From positions 1 through 28,764 of the forward strand of contig JAKISY010000062.1 in NCBI GenBank assembly GCA_021648365.1: 28,764 bases of DNA, given 5' to 3'. How positions within the stretch are numbered: position 1 is the stretch's first letter; every line of letters starts with the position of its first letter. Below are positions 1 to 9,071 of this stretch, piece by piece. The notes beneath the pieces were generated by a model that made no database searches, had not been told where the DNA came from, and saw only the letters and a list, made by a program, of their open reading frames with translations. This stretch comes from Verrucomicrobiales bacterium. GTDB lineage: Bacteria > Verrucomicrobiota > Verrucomicrobiia > Verrucomicrobiales > DEV007. The translations under genes and the position numbers were made by a program.

Positions 1-47
1 CGGCGGGCAAGTCGATGTGAACTTTTCTGGCGATCAATACCAGTTCG

Positions 48-1001
48 GTGACTTTGATCCCGGTGACGGCGATTGCGCTGTTGAGCAGTGCGGGAATTCC
101 CGATCCGTATCAGATCATGGGCACGGTGATCGGGGCGACTTTGGTTTCGACTTTGGTAGCTATCATCGGGGTGAAGTTTTTTGAAAAGATGCCAGTGTTT
201 CGGATCAAGCAAGGTTTGAGCGATGCGTTGATAGAAGCGGAGAAGGAGGGGGAAGAAGGGGGGGAGGGGCTGAAAAAAATAGGGCCTGTGGGAGTTATCA
301 TTCTATTGGCAGTGTTATTGGTGACAGGTTTGTTTGTTTGTATTGAGGCGATGCCAGACTTTCATCAAGCGGTGATTGATAAGCTGCACTTGCAGGGAAT
401 ACTGGATCAGCTCAATGCTGAAAAGTCTAGTCTTGAGCATGTAGAAGCGACGGGTGAGATGCCAGCGTGGCGGCAGTGGATGTTCGCTTTTTCTCTGGTG
501 GCGATCCCGTTCATTTGGTTGTTTTTTATCGTTTATGCCTGGGTGCGAGGGGTGAAGGTTTACGAAGAATTTGTCGAAGGCGCGAAGGAGGGGTTCGGGG
601 TGGCGGTGCGGATCATGCCTTTTTTGGTGACGATGTTGGTGGCACTAGCAATTTTTCGAGATTCAGGTGCGCTATTAGTTTTACAAAACCTGATGCGTCC
701 GCTTTTGAATCTGGTGAGTTTTCCGGTGGAGCTGGTGCCGATGGCATTGATGCGTCCGCTTAGTGGAAGTGGTAGTCAAGGGGTGTTGGTGGAAATTTTG
801 ACGAATGAGAGCATGAGTGATACGCTGAAGTACACCGCAGCGACGATGTTTGGTTCGACCGAGACGACTTTCTATGTATTGGCGGTGTATTTTGGCAGCG
901 TGGGGATTCGGCGCACGAGGCACGCTTTGGCAGCGGGCTTGTGTGCTGATGCGGCGGGGATTATAGCGGCGGTGGTGATTTGCAAGATGGTGTTTGGGTA
1001 A
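48..1001 (+). CDS. Fused spore-maturation A/B type (SpmA-SpmB) nucleoside-recognition membrane protein, 5' part missing
   Basis: This is the C-terminal two thirds of a protein fusing SpmA- and SpmB-like nucleoside-recognition (Gate) domains, multi-pass membrane proteins of uncertain transport role. From the GTG at 48, residues 1-45 are the end of the SpmA half. A charged linker (about 61-78) and membrane segments near 81-99 and 148-165 follow. The SpmB half has RPLSGSGS (236-243) and GSTETTFYVLAVYFG (269-283), both typical of the family. The full fusion is usually well over 400 residues, so the gene should begin left of the window. Codons 21-47 read TFLAINTSS in the same frame, as homologues do just before VTLIP, but codon 18-20 is TGA. 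The 48 start is therefore only where the open frame resumes. The gene may be broken or the base miscalled. No sporulation is implied, since the fusion occurs in non-sporulating bacteria. Codons favour G in third position, like recQ and mtfA. Confidence 0.75.
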   Translation: MTLIPVTAIALLSSAGIPDPYQIMGTVIGATLVSTLVAIIGVKFFEKMPVFRIKQGLSDALIEAEKEGEEGGEGLKKIGPVGVIILLAVLLVTGLFVCIEAMPDFHQAVIDKLHLQGILDQLNAEKSSLEHVEATGEMPAWRQWMFAFSLVAIPFIWLFFIVYAWVRGVKVYEEFVEGAKEGFGVAVRIMPFLVTMLVALAIFRDSGALLVLQNLMRPLLNLVSFPVELVPMALMRPLSGSGSQGVLVEILTNESMSDTLKYTAATMFGSTETTFYVLAVYFGSVGIRRTRHALAAGLCADAAGIIAAVVICKMVFG

Positions 1002-1020
1002 GAGGGAGTATGATCTCGTC

Positions 1021-1095
1021 CATGAAGGTCACTAAGCAGCACGAATAGGAAAAGAATAAAGAAGGTAACCGCAGATTTCACAGATGAACGCAGAT
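1021..1095. repeat. Two three-word heptamer arrays
   Basis: The 174-bp gap between spmAB and the Type ISP gene holds two short arrays. The first (1021-1046) reads CATGAAG, CACTAAG, CACGAAT with spacers of 2 and 3 bp. The second (1070-1095) reads CGCAGAT, CACAGAT, CGCAGAT with spacers of 2 and 3 bp. The same architecture recurs throughout the intergenic DNA of the window. I know of no function. Confidence 0.6.
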
Positions 1096-1175
1096 AAGAG
1101 GAATGGGAATGAGATTTGTGATTGCATTGACTTTTATATCTAAGACTGTTGAACTTCCTTACATCTTTCTATCAA

Positions 1176-4100
1176 ATGACAGCGCTTCAAACTATCCTCG
1201 CATCCTATCGCAAAGCGTCCGTTACTGAACGCGAAAAAGGCAATTATTTTGAGGAGCTCATTCGCGCCTATTTTCGTTACGAAGCCTCTTATGCGGATCT
1301 TTTCTCCGATGTCTGGCTCTATTCCGATTGGGCAAAGGAACAGGGACTCGATGCCAAGGACACCGGCATCGATCTCGTCGCCAAAACCCGCGACACGGAC
1401 GAATACCACGCTATCCAGTGCAAATTTTACGCGGAAGATCACAAGATTCAAAAAAGTGACATCGACAGCTTTTTCACCGCATCAGGGCAGAAGCCTTTCA
1501 CTCATCGCATCATCGTCACCACGACCAATGAATGGACCGATAATGCCGAAAAATCCCTCGCCGGCCAGCAGCCGCCAGTCTCCAAAATCGATCTCATTGA
1601 TCTCGAAAACTCCCAGATTGATTGGGAAAAATATCAGCCATCAAAGAAGCCTGCGCTCAAAGTAAAATACGATTCCCGCCCGCACCAGCAGTCAGCCATC
1701 ACCAATGTCCTGCTTGGTTTGAAAAATGCCGACCGAGGCAAACTCATCATGGCCTGCGGCACGGGCAAAACTTTCACCTCGCTGAAAATCGCCGAAAAGA
1801 TCGCGGGCAAAAACAAGCGCGTTCTCTTTCTCGTCCCCAGTCTTTCGCTGCTGTCGCAAACGCTCACCGAATGGACGCAACAGAGCAAAACCCCGCTGCA
1901 TAGCTTCGCCGTTTGCTCCGACTCCGAGGTCGGTAAAAAACGCAAACGCAACGAAGACATCGTCGAAACCTTCGCCCACGAATTACGCTACCCCGCCACC
2001 ACCGACAGCAAACGGCTCGCAGCGGAAATGGCATCCCGCCACGATGCCCAGCACATGAGCGTCGTCTTTTCGACCTACCATTCCCTGCAGGTCATCAGCG
2101 AAGCCCAGCACTTGTATGATTTGGAAGAATTCGATCTCGTCATCTGCGACGAAGCCCATCGCACCACCGGCGCCACTTTTGACAACGAAGCCGAATCCAA
2201 ATTTGTCAAAGTCCACGATGCCGAATTTCTCCGTGCCAAAAAGCGCATCTACATGACCGCCACCCCGCGCATTTATGCCGATATGGCAAAAGCCACCGCG
2301 CTTCAGGACGGTGCGGTTCTTTACGGCATGGATGACGAAACGTATTACGGCAAGCAACTCCACGTCATCACTTTCTCCGAAGCCGTTCAGCTCAATCTGC
2401 TCACCGATTACAAAGTCATCGTCCTCACTATCGACAGCGATCACGTTTCCGAACGCCTGCAAGACCTGCTCGCCGACGAAAACAACCAACTCAAAGTCGA
2501 TGACGCCGCCCGCATCATCGGTTGTTGGAAAGCGCTCAGTAAACAAGACATCAGCGATGATCTCGGCAGCGATTCCGATCCCATGCGTCGCGCCGTCGCC
2601 TTTTGCCAAGTCATCGAGGCAGGAACAGGTTCCACCCGCACCACCCACAAAGTTTCTTCCAAACAAATCACCGCCATGTTTCAGGCCGTCGTCGAAGCCT
2701 ATCAGGATAAGGAAGAAGAACAGCACCCGCTGATTTGCGAAACCAAACACGTCGATGGCTCGATGAATGCCTCCGAAAAGGAAGCCAAACTCAACTGGCT
2801 CAAAGAAGACGCACCCGATCCCAACACCTGCCGCATTCTTTCCAATGTGCGTTGTCTTTCCGAAGGTGTCGATGTGCCTTCGTTGGATGCCGTGCTCTTT
2901 CTCACCCCGCGCTCATCGGCGGTTGATGTCGTCCAATCCGTTGGACGCGTGATGCGCAATGCTCCCGGCAAAAAGCGCGGTTACGTCATCCTGCCCGTCG
3001 TCATTCCCGCCGGGATGGAGCCGCACGAGGCGCTCAATGACAACAAGGTTTACAAAGTCGTCTGGGAAGTCCTTCAGGCACTGCGCTCACACGATGACCG
3101 CTTTGATGCGATGATCAACAAGCTCGATCTCATCGGCAAAGACAATCAGAAGATGGAAATCATCGCCATCACCGACAAGGTTTCCAAAAAATCCGCGCCC
3201 ACTCCTTCGCAGAAGGAGAAAAACAAAGACGCCAGCAATTTCACCATCGGCAGCACCGAAGACAGCGGCCCGAAAACCGTGCAGGGCGAACTCCAGTTCA
3301 ACGTCGGCGAACTCGAACGCGCACTCTACGCCAAGGTCGTCAAAAAATGCGGCAACCGAAATTATTGGGATGAATGGGCCAAAGACATCGCCAAAATCGC
3401 AACCACCCACATCAGCCGCATCACCCAGATTGTCAGCAACCCGGAAAATAAACAGGAAGTCGAAGCCTTCAGCAACTTCGCTGATGAATTGCGCGATGAC
3501 CTCAACGATTCCATCACTGATGGCGAAGTGATCGAGATGCTTGCCCAGCACCTCATCACCAAACCCGTCTTCGATGCGCTGTTTAAAGATTACTCCTTCG
3601 CCAGCAACAATCCCGTCTCGCAGGCCATGCAGTTGGTTCTCGATATTTTGCAGGAACATCGCCTCGAAAAAGAAGCCGACACGCTGGATAAATTCTACGC
3701 CTCCGTCGAAATGCGCGCCGCCGGGATCGACAACGCCGAGGGTAAACAAAAAATCGTCGTCGAGCTTTACGACAAATTTTTCCGCAACGCTTTCCCGAAA
3801 ATGACCGAGCGACTCGGCATCGTTTACACCCCCGTGGAAGTCGTAGATTTCATCATCCACAGCATCAACGACCTACTGCAAAGCGAATTCAACCAGACCC
3901 TCGGCAGCGAAGGCGTTCACATTATCGATCCCTTCACCGGAACCGGCACCTTCATCACCCGCCTACTGCAAAGCGGCCTCATCAGCAAAGAGCAACTGCC
4001 GCACAAATACAAAAACGAAATCCACGCCAACGAAATCGTCCTGCTCGCTTATTACATCGCCGCCATCAACATCGAAGCCGTTTATCATGGAATCGTTGGC

Positions 4101-6137
4101 GGAGATTATGAGCCTTTTGAGGGAATCTGCCTGACCGATACTTTTCAAATGTATGAAAAGGACGATCTCATCAGTGATTTGCTGGAAAATAATAGTGACC
4201 GACGGAAGCGGCAGAAGAAACTGGATATACGGGTGATTATGGCGAACCCACCGTATTCAGCCGGGCAAGCCAGCGCGAATGATAATAATCAAAATGTCGC
4301 CTACGCCGAACTGGATCAAAACATTCGTGATACCTATGCCGAGCATTCCACCGCGACCAACAAAAATGCACTTTACGATTCCTACATCCGCGCCATTCGT
4401 TGGGCCAGTGACCGTATCGGAGAAAGTGGCATCATAGGATTCGTCACCAACGCCGGATTTCTCGAAGCCAACACAGCCGACGGACTTCGAAAATGCCTCG
4501 CCGAAGAATTTGATTCCATTTACGTCTTTCATCTTCGGGGAAATGCCCGCACTTCTGGCGAACAACGCCGAAAGGAGAAAGACAATGTTTTCGGACAGGG
4601 AACGCGAACTCCTATCGCTATCACCTTGCTCGTCAAAAAGCCCACGACCAAAGAGGGTATAGTCGATGGCTCAACCCTATTGGTTCGAAAAGCCGACATC
4701 CACTGGCACGACATCGGCGACTACTTGACGCAAGATCAAAAACTGAAGATCATTACCGATTTTGGAAGCGTAAACGGCATTTCGAAAGCAAAGATCTGGG
4801 AAAAAATTGTCCCCGACAAATACCACGATTGGGTGAATCACCGGGATGAGAGCTTTGATGAGTTTATTAAAATTGGGGACAAGAAGGATAAGAAAGCAAT
4901 TACCATCTTCAGTAATTATTCTAGCGGTGTTAAAACGCAGCGCGACGCATGGTGCTACTCCTTTTCCCAAGAGCAGCTAAGTTTGAAAATAGCTAAAATG
5001 ATTAACTTCTATTCCGGTGAACTGGAAAGATATCAGACGATAACTCCGCGGCCAAATATAGAGCAATTTTTAGATCATGACTCGACCCAGATCAGTTGGA
5101 CTACAGCGTTAAAACATGAGCTTGAAATTGAAAAAAAACTCAGTAGAGACACTGGTATAATCCGCACTTGTCTGTATCGCCCTTTCACTAAAGAATGGCT
5201 CTATTCTGATCGCAGACTTAATGAAAGGGTGTATCAAACACCACAATGTTTCCCTTCTCCTGATCTCGCAAATTGCATGATCTACATTAGCGGGTCTGGT
5301 AATAGCGGTAAAGAATCCTCAGCAATTATAGTTGATACTATTTTAGATCTGAATTTTCAGCATTCTGGAGGTCAAGGCTTCCCCCTCTACCTCTACGAAA
5401 CCACCTCAACCAGCAACAAAGACGACCTTTTCAACACCGAAACCCAATCCACCGAACCCACCCGCCGCGATGGCATCAGCGACGAAGGCTTCGCGCATTT
5501 CCAATCCGCTTACCCCGGCCACGAAAGCGAGTTCAACAAAGAAGACCTCTTTTATTACATCTACGGCCTGCTGCATTCGCCGGAGTACCGGACGCGCTAC
5601 AAAGACAACCTCACCAAAGAACTGCCGCGCATCCCGGCGGTGAAGAAGTTCGCCGATTTCATCGCCTATTCCCAAGCCGGACGCGATCTCGCCCATTGGC
5701 ATCTCGATTACGAAACGGTGAAAAAACACCCAGGCATCACCCTCGACACCGGCAAAGACGGCCCCGCTATCAGCTCCCTCAAGCCGAAGGATTACTACGT
5801 CACCAAAATGAAATTCGCCAAAAGCAAAGACCCCGAAACCGGAAAAAGCATCAACGACAAGACCACCGTATTTTACAACGGAAAAATCACCATCCGCAAC
5901 ATCCCGCTCGCCGCCTACGATTACATCGTCAACGGCAAACCCGCCCTGGAATGGGTAATGGAGCGCCAAGCCGTCACCACCGACAAAAAGAGCGGCATCA
6001 AAAACGACGCCAACCTCTGGGCCACCGAAACCATGAACAACGCCGCCTACCCCCTAGAACTCTTCCAAAGAGTCACCACCGTAAGCCTAGAAACCATGAA
6101 GATCGTCGCGGCATTGCCGAAGCTGGATATTGATTAA
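1176..6137 (+). CDS. Type ISP restriction-modification enzyme (single-chain nuclease-helicase-N6-adenine methylase)
   Basis: This is a single-polypeptide, ATP-driven restriction-modification enzyme of the LlaGI/LlaBIII kind, which methylates its site and translocates from unmodified sites to cleave DNA. Domain order is as expected. An Mrr-like nuclease comes first, with E26 (YFEEL), D66 (TGID) and Q81/K83 (IQCK). A superfamily 2 helicase follows, with Walker A ACGTGKTF (193-200), DEAH (325-328), a TATP motif and QSVGRVMRN motif VI. The gamma-class methylase has motif I DPFTGTG (918-924) and NPPY (1024-1027). The remainder is a target-recognition region. At 1653 residues it is near the roughly 1,600 of known members and has no interruption. 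I chose ATG 1176. TTG 1149 is in frame, but the family-like sequence starts at TALQTILASYRKAS; no clear ribosome site is seen at either. Codons are rich in ATC/GCC/CTC, unlike both neighbours, which suggests transfer. The DNA target cannot be read from the sequence. Confidence 0.93.
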   Translation: MTALQTILASYRKASVTEREKGNYFEELIRAYFRYEASYADLFSDVWLYSDWAKEQGLDAKDTGIDLVAKTRDTDEYHAIQCKFYAEDHKIQKSDIDSFFTASGQKPFTHRIIVTTTNEWTDNAEKSLAGQQPPVSKIDLIDLENSQIDWEKYQPSKKPALKVKYDSRPHQQSAITNVLLGLKNADRGKLIMACGTGKTFTSLKIAEKIAGKNKRVLFLVPSLSLLSQTLTEWTQQSKTPLHSFAVCSDSEVGKKRKRNEDIVETFAHELRYPATTDSKRLAAEMASRHDAQHMSVVFSTYHSLQVISEAQHLYDLEEFDLVICDEAHRTTGATFDNEAESKFVKVHDAEFLRAKKRIYMTATPRIYADMAKATALQDGAVLYGMDDETYYGKQLHVITFSEAVQLNLLTDYKVIVLTIDSDHVSERLQDLLADENNQLKVDDAARIIGCWKALSKQDISDDLGSDSDPMRRAVAFCQVIEAGTGSTRTTHKVSSKQITAMFQAVVEAYQDKEEEQHPLICETKHVDGSMNASEKEAKLNWLKEDAPDPNTCRILSNVRCLSEGVDVPSLDAVLFLTPRSSAVDVVQSVGRVMRNAPGKKRGYVILPVVIPAGMEPHEALNDNKVYKVVWEVLQALRSHDDRFDAMINKLDLIGKDNQKMEIIAITDKVSKKSAPTPSQKEKNKDASNFTIGSTEDSGPKTVQGELQFNVGELERALYAKVVKKCGNRNYWDEWAKDIAKIATTHISRITQIVSNPENKQEVEAFSNFADELRDDLNDSITDGEVIEMLAQHLITKPVFDALFKDYSFASNNPVSQAMQLVLDILQEHRLEKEADTLDKFYASVEMRAAGIDNAEGKQKIVVELYDKFFRNAFPKMTERLGIVYTPVEVVDFIIHSINDLLQSEFNQTLGSEGVHIIDPFTGTGTFITRLLQSGLISKEQLPHKYKNEIHANEIVLLAYYIAAINIEAVYHGIVGGDYEPFEGICLTDTFQMYEKDDLISDLLENNSDRRKRQKKLDIRVIMANPPYSAGQASANDNNQNVAYAELDQNIRDTYAEHSTATNKNALYDSYIRAIRWASDRIGESGIIGFVTNAGFLEANTADGLRKCLAEEFDSIYVFHLRGNARTSGEQRRKEKDNVFGQGTRTPIAITLLVKKPTTKEGIVDGSTLLVRKADIHWHDIGDYLTQDQKLKIITDFGSVNGISKAKIWEKIVPDKYHDWVNHRDESFDEFIKIGDKKDKKAITIFSNYSSGVKTQRDAWCYSFSQEQLSLKIAKMINFYSGELERYQTITPRPNIEQFLDHDSTQISWTTALKHELEIEKKLSRDTGIIRTCLYRPFTKEWLYSDRRLNERVYQTPQCFPSPDLANCMIYISGSGNSGKESSAIIVDTILDLNFQHSGGQGFPLYLYETTSTSNKDDLFNTETQSTEPTRRDGISDEGFAHFQSAYPGHESEFNKEDLFYYIYGLLHSPEYRTRYKDNLTKELPRIPAVKKFADFIAYSQAGRDLAHWHLDYETVKKHPGITLDTGKDGPAISSLKPKDYYVTKMKFAKSKDPETGKSINDKTTVFYNGKITIRNIPLAAYDYIVNGKPALEWVMERQAVTTDKKSGIKNDANLWATETMNNAAYPLELFQRVTTVSLETMKIVAALPKLDID

Positions 6138-6175
6138 ATCATAGGTAATTGTAAAGTTGTTAATTTAGTTAAAGG

Positions 6176-6198
6176 GCTTCTTTCCGTAGGCAAGAAGC
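6176..6198 (+). promoter_or_regulatory. Perfect 7-bp inverted repeat upstream of the SIR2 operon
   Basis: GCTTCTT (6176-6182) and AAGAAGC (6192-6198) form a perfect stem with a 9-nt loop in the 89-bp gap between the Type ISP stop and the SIR2 start. No T-run follows, so it is not a canonical intrinsic terminator. It could be an operator or 5' leader structure of the defence operon, or a weak terminator of the upstream gene. Neither role is shown. Confidence 0.3.
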
Positions 6199-6226
6199 GA
6201 ATAATCAAAAGCTCTGAAACTCATAT

Positions 6227-7315
6227 ATGGATAACTCGGAACAGCTAGGAATCATCAAAAAAGACCTCCATGCCATAGTCAGTCAAGCAAACAACTGGCT
6301 GATGCTCATAGGTTCTGGAACTTCTATGGCGATGGATGTTACATTAGGCATGGGGGCACTTGCTGAACATCTCGTAGCATCTATTTCAGATAGCTCTGAA
6401 AGCTGGGGAACCATCAGAGATAAGCTGAAAGCAGGTGAGAATCTGGAAAAAGCACTGACTGACGTTAATCTGCCTTCAACTTTACAGAATAAAATAGCTG
6501 AAGAGACATTTAAGTTTGTTTCAAAGAAAGATATAGATTTACGCGACGACTTACTTACTGGTGAAAAATGTTGGACTTCGGGCTCTTTAATCAAAAGCTT
6601 TTACCAATCCCTTAATGCGACCTCTCCGATTTTACCCGTCATCACGCCAAACTATGACATGTTGATTGAATACGCTTGTTCTGTTGAGGGGATTCCTTAT
6701 CTGACGGGTTATCATGGGGGGATTACCAAGAAATTGAATTGGAAGAAATCACGCGAGTATTGCTCGACCGTCAGCAAGGTAAATCAAGGGAGGACGCCAA
6801 AAATACTTTCCCAAGGATGTCCCCGAGTCGAACTGATGAAGGTGCACGGTTCTATTAATTTGTTTAGGGACTCCAATAATGCGTTCATAGAAAACACCCT
6901 TTGGGCGAGCAAATACCCTGAAGGCTACTTCCCAATCATCGCCCCGCCAGGGGACAGTAAAACACAAGATACGCTCACTTTTCATGATGAGCTATTTAGT
7001 GAAATGAAACCAGCTATCATGCGCTCAACGGCCTTTATGATCGTTGGCTATGGTTTTAATGATCCTCACATTCATGGTGCAATCCTCCAGCAAGTGCGGG
7101 AAAAAGATTGCCCCTTGATTGTTTTGACTCGCGACCCTTCTGCCAAGCTTGATGCGTTGATTGAAAGCAGTGCGAATACTTGGGTTATCACGGGGAAGGA
7201 AGGAGATGACTCAGGAACGCGCATTAACAATCGTAATCTCACTGCTCCATGCGAGGTTGACGGTGTCGATTTGTGGAATAGCGAGACCTTTACAAAACAA
7301 ATACTCGGGAACTAA
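6227..7315 (+). CDS. SIR2-like NADase, effector of a SIR2-HerA defence system
   Basis: This 362-residue SIR2_2-type protein is predicted to bind and hydrolyse NAD+ rather than act as a protein deacetylase. The NAD-binding loop is GSGTS (29-33). TPNYD (140-144) carries the conserved Asn, KVHGS (205-209) the catalytic His207, and GYGFNDPH (274-281) is the C-terminal SIR2 signature. No zinc-finger cysteine quartet is evident, as is usual for defence SIR2 proteins. It is the first gene of a tight operon and HerA begins 1 bp after its stop. In the known SIR2-HerA (Nezha-type) systems the two proteins form a large complex that depletes NAD+ during phage infection, and the same is inferred here. Codon use is A/T-richer than in spmAB or recQ. 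Start ATG 6227 gives the complete fold; an upstream hairpin lies at 6176-6198. Confidence 0.9.
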   Translation: MDNSEQLGIIKKDLHAIVSQANNWLMLIGSGTSMAMDVTLGMGALAEHLVASISDSSESWGTIRDKLKAGENLEKALTDVNLPSTLQNKIAEETFKFVSKKDIDLRDDLLTGEKCWTSGSLIKSFYQSLNATSPILPVITPNYDMLIEYACSVEGIPYLTGYHGGITKKLNWKKSREYCSTVSKVNQGRTPKILSQGCPRVELMKVHGSINLFRDSNNAFIENTLWASKYPEGYFPIIAPPGDSKTQDTLTFHDELFSEMKPAIMRSTAFMIVGYGFNDPHIHGAILQQVREKDCPLIVLTRDPSAKLDALIESSANTWVITGKEGDDSGTRINNRNLTAPCEVDGVDLWNSETFTKQILGN

Positions 7316-7316
7316 T

Positions 7317-9071
7317 ATGAACAATCTCTTTAATTTTAAACTTGGAGAAGAAGCGGCAAATGACACCTCCTATCTGGGGACTGTGCTGCAGGTGGATACT
7401 CGCCGAGTCGTGATCAATTCAGAGGATGCCAATCTCAAGCTCGCTGGGGTTGGTAAATTGGTAGCACTCAAAAGCAGCTCTTTAGCCGATGAATGGATGA
7501 TTGGACTCGTTGACCGCATTGTGCGTCAAATTACAAATGATGACAATGCGAGTGGGGAAGATAGCGATGAAACGGAAACCCTGCTTCATACAACCGCTGT
7601 TGGAAATGCTGTCACTATAAGTTTGGTAGGAATGGTTCGTTGGGATACAGATCAATCGACACATCAATTCACACGATCCTTGACCGATATGCCCGACATC
7701 GGTCAGGACTGCTACATTCTTCGGCAAAACACGCTCAAGAGCTTCATGTCCCTTCTGGTAAAACATAGCGACACTGATCGCGCTCTTGAAATCGGAAAAT
7801 ACACCATGGATCTTGATGCTCCAGCTTACCTTGATGGAGATAAATTTTTCCAACGGCACGCCGCCATTTTAGGAAGCACAGGCTCAGGGAAATCCTGGAC
7901 AGTCGCCTCAATCTTGGAACGTGCTTCCAAATTACCATCTACGAATCTAATCGTTTTTGATCTTCATGGCGAATATCGAGAACTCAGCTACGCTGACCAG
8001 TTGCGCGTTCCTGGGCCAGATGATTTAGGCAGCAATAACTCTAACCTTCTTCATCTACCTTATTGGCTCATGAATTCGGAAGAGCTAATTTCTATGTTTG
8101 TTGATAATTCTGAGTTTACCGCGCACAATCAGACTCTAATTTTTCAAAGGACTGTTGTTGAAGAAAAGAGAAAACTTCTAGAGGCTGAGGGTAAAACCGA
8201 AATACTGGAATCGTTTACCGTTGATAGCCCTGTTCCCTTTGATTTGGACAACGTGATTGCAAGCATTGAAGATAAAAACTCGGAAATGGTTCAGGGAGCA
8301 AGAGGTTTAAAAAAAGGCGATTTTAATGGTCAGTTCAGTCGTTTATTGGCGCGGATGACGACCAAACTTACTGATCGCCGTTACGGTTTTCTTTTTCAAG
8401 CACCACCAGAGAAGCACTCTTACGATGCCTTTCACAAACTTTCAGAACAACTACTTTCATTCAAAGACCCGCATAAAGGAATCAAGGTCATTGATTTTTC
8501 AGAAGTTCCTGCCGACGTCCTTCCTGTTGTTCTCGGTATTGTCGGACGCTTGATTTATAATCTGCAATTCTGGATGCCTGACGAACTGCGTCACCCGGTT
8601 GCCCTTGCGTGTGACGAAGCACATATCTACCTTCCGCGTGAAAAAGGAAACCCCAACCAAAAACGCGCGCTTGAGTCTTTTGAAAAAATAGCTAAAGAGG
8701 GACGTAAATACGGTGTTTCGCTTTTGGTTATTAGCCAACGCCCATCTGATGTAAGCTCGACGATACTTAGCCAATGCAACAATATCATGGCATTGCGGCT
8801 AGCCAATAGTAGTGACATTGCCACAGTCAAAGGGATGATGCCTGAAAGCATGACAAGCTTTTTAGAAACATTACCCCTGCTTGACGTTGGCGAAGCATTG
8901 GTGGTGGGCGATTCAGTTCTATTGCCCAGCCGGATAAAGATCAATAAACCTACCGAAAAACCACTGAGTGCTACTATTGATTTCTGGAGTGAATGGAATA
9001 AAAAAGAAGTCACGCCCAATTGGGAACTCGCAGCGGAGAACATGAGAAGGCAACGCAGATTAAAGGGATGA
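7317..9071 (+). CDS. HerA-family hexameric ATPase/DNA translocase (SIR2-HerA system)
   Basis: This 584-residue HerA/FtsK-clade ATPase (DUF87) is expected to form a hexameric ring that assembles with the SIR2 protein. An N-terminal HAS-barrel-like region (about 15-70) precedes the motor domain. Walker A is GSTGSGKSW (186-194) and Walker B VALACDEAH (428-436), followed by EGRKYGVSLLVISQRPSDV (461-479) with the conserved Gln-Arg region of the family. Start ATG 7317 follows the SIR2 stop by a single base. A longer in-frame start inside the SIR2 gene (7161) is rejected because its first 52 residues are only SIR2 coding sequence in another frame. The end overlaps the next gene by 4 bp (ATGA), implying translational coupling. 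In related systems the ATPase is required for NADase assembly or control; DNA translocation here is inferred. Confidence 0.92.
   Translation: MNNLFNFKLGEEAANDTSYLGTVLQVDTRRVVINSEDANLKLAGVGKLVALKSSSLADEWMIGLVDRIVRQITNDDNASGEDSDETETLLHTTAVGNAVTISLVGMVRWDTDQSTHQFTRSLTDMPDIGQDCYILRQNTLKSFMSLLVKHSDTDRALEIGKYTMDLDAPAYLDGDKFFQRHAAILGSTGSGKSWTVASILERASKLPSTNLIVFDLHGEYRELSYADQLRVPGPDDLGSNNSNLLHLPYWLMNSEELISMFVDNSEFTAHNQTLIFQRTVVEEKRKLLEAEGKTEILESFTVDSPVPFDLDNVIASIEDKNSEMVQGARGLKKGDFNGQFSRLLARMTTKLTDRRYGFLFQAPPEKHSYDAFHKLSEQLLSFKDPHKGIKVIDFSEVPADVLPVVLGIVGRLIYNLQFWMPDELRHPVALACDEAHIYLPREKGNPNQKRALESFEKIAKEGRKYGVSLLVISQRPSDVSSTILSQCNNIMALRLANSSDIATVKGMMPESMTSFLETLPLLDVGEALVVGDSVLLPSRIKINKPTEKPLSATIDFWSEWNKKEVTPNWELAAENMRRQRRLKG

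Noticed and set aside
1983..2750. Long minus-strand open frame (255 codons) inside the Type ISP gene, with similar ones at 3087-3860 and 5406-5969
   Set aside because: They are antisense shadows of a C-ending-codon gene with clear domains; no domain or start signal is seen in them.
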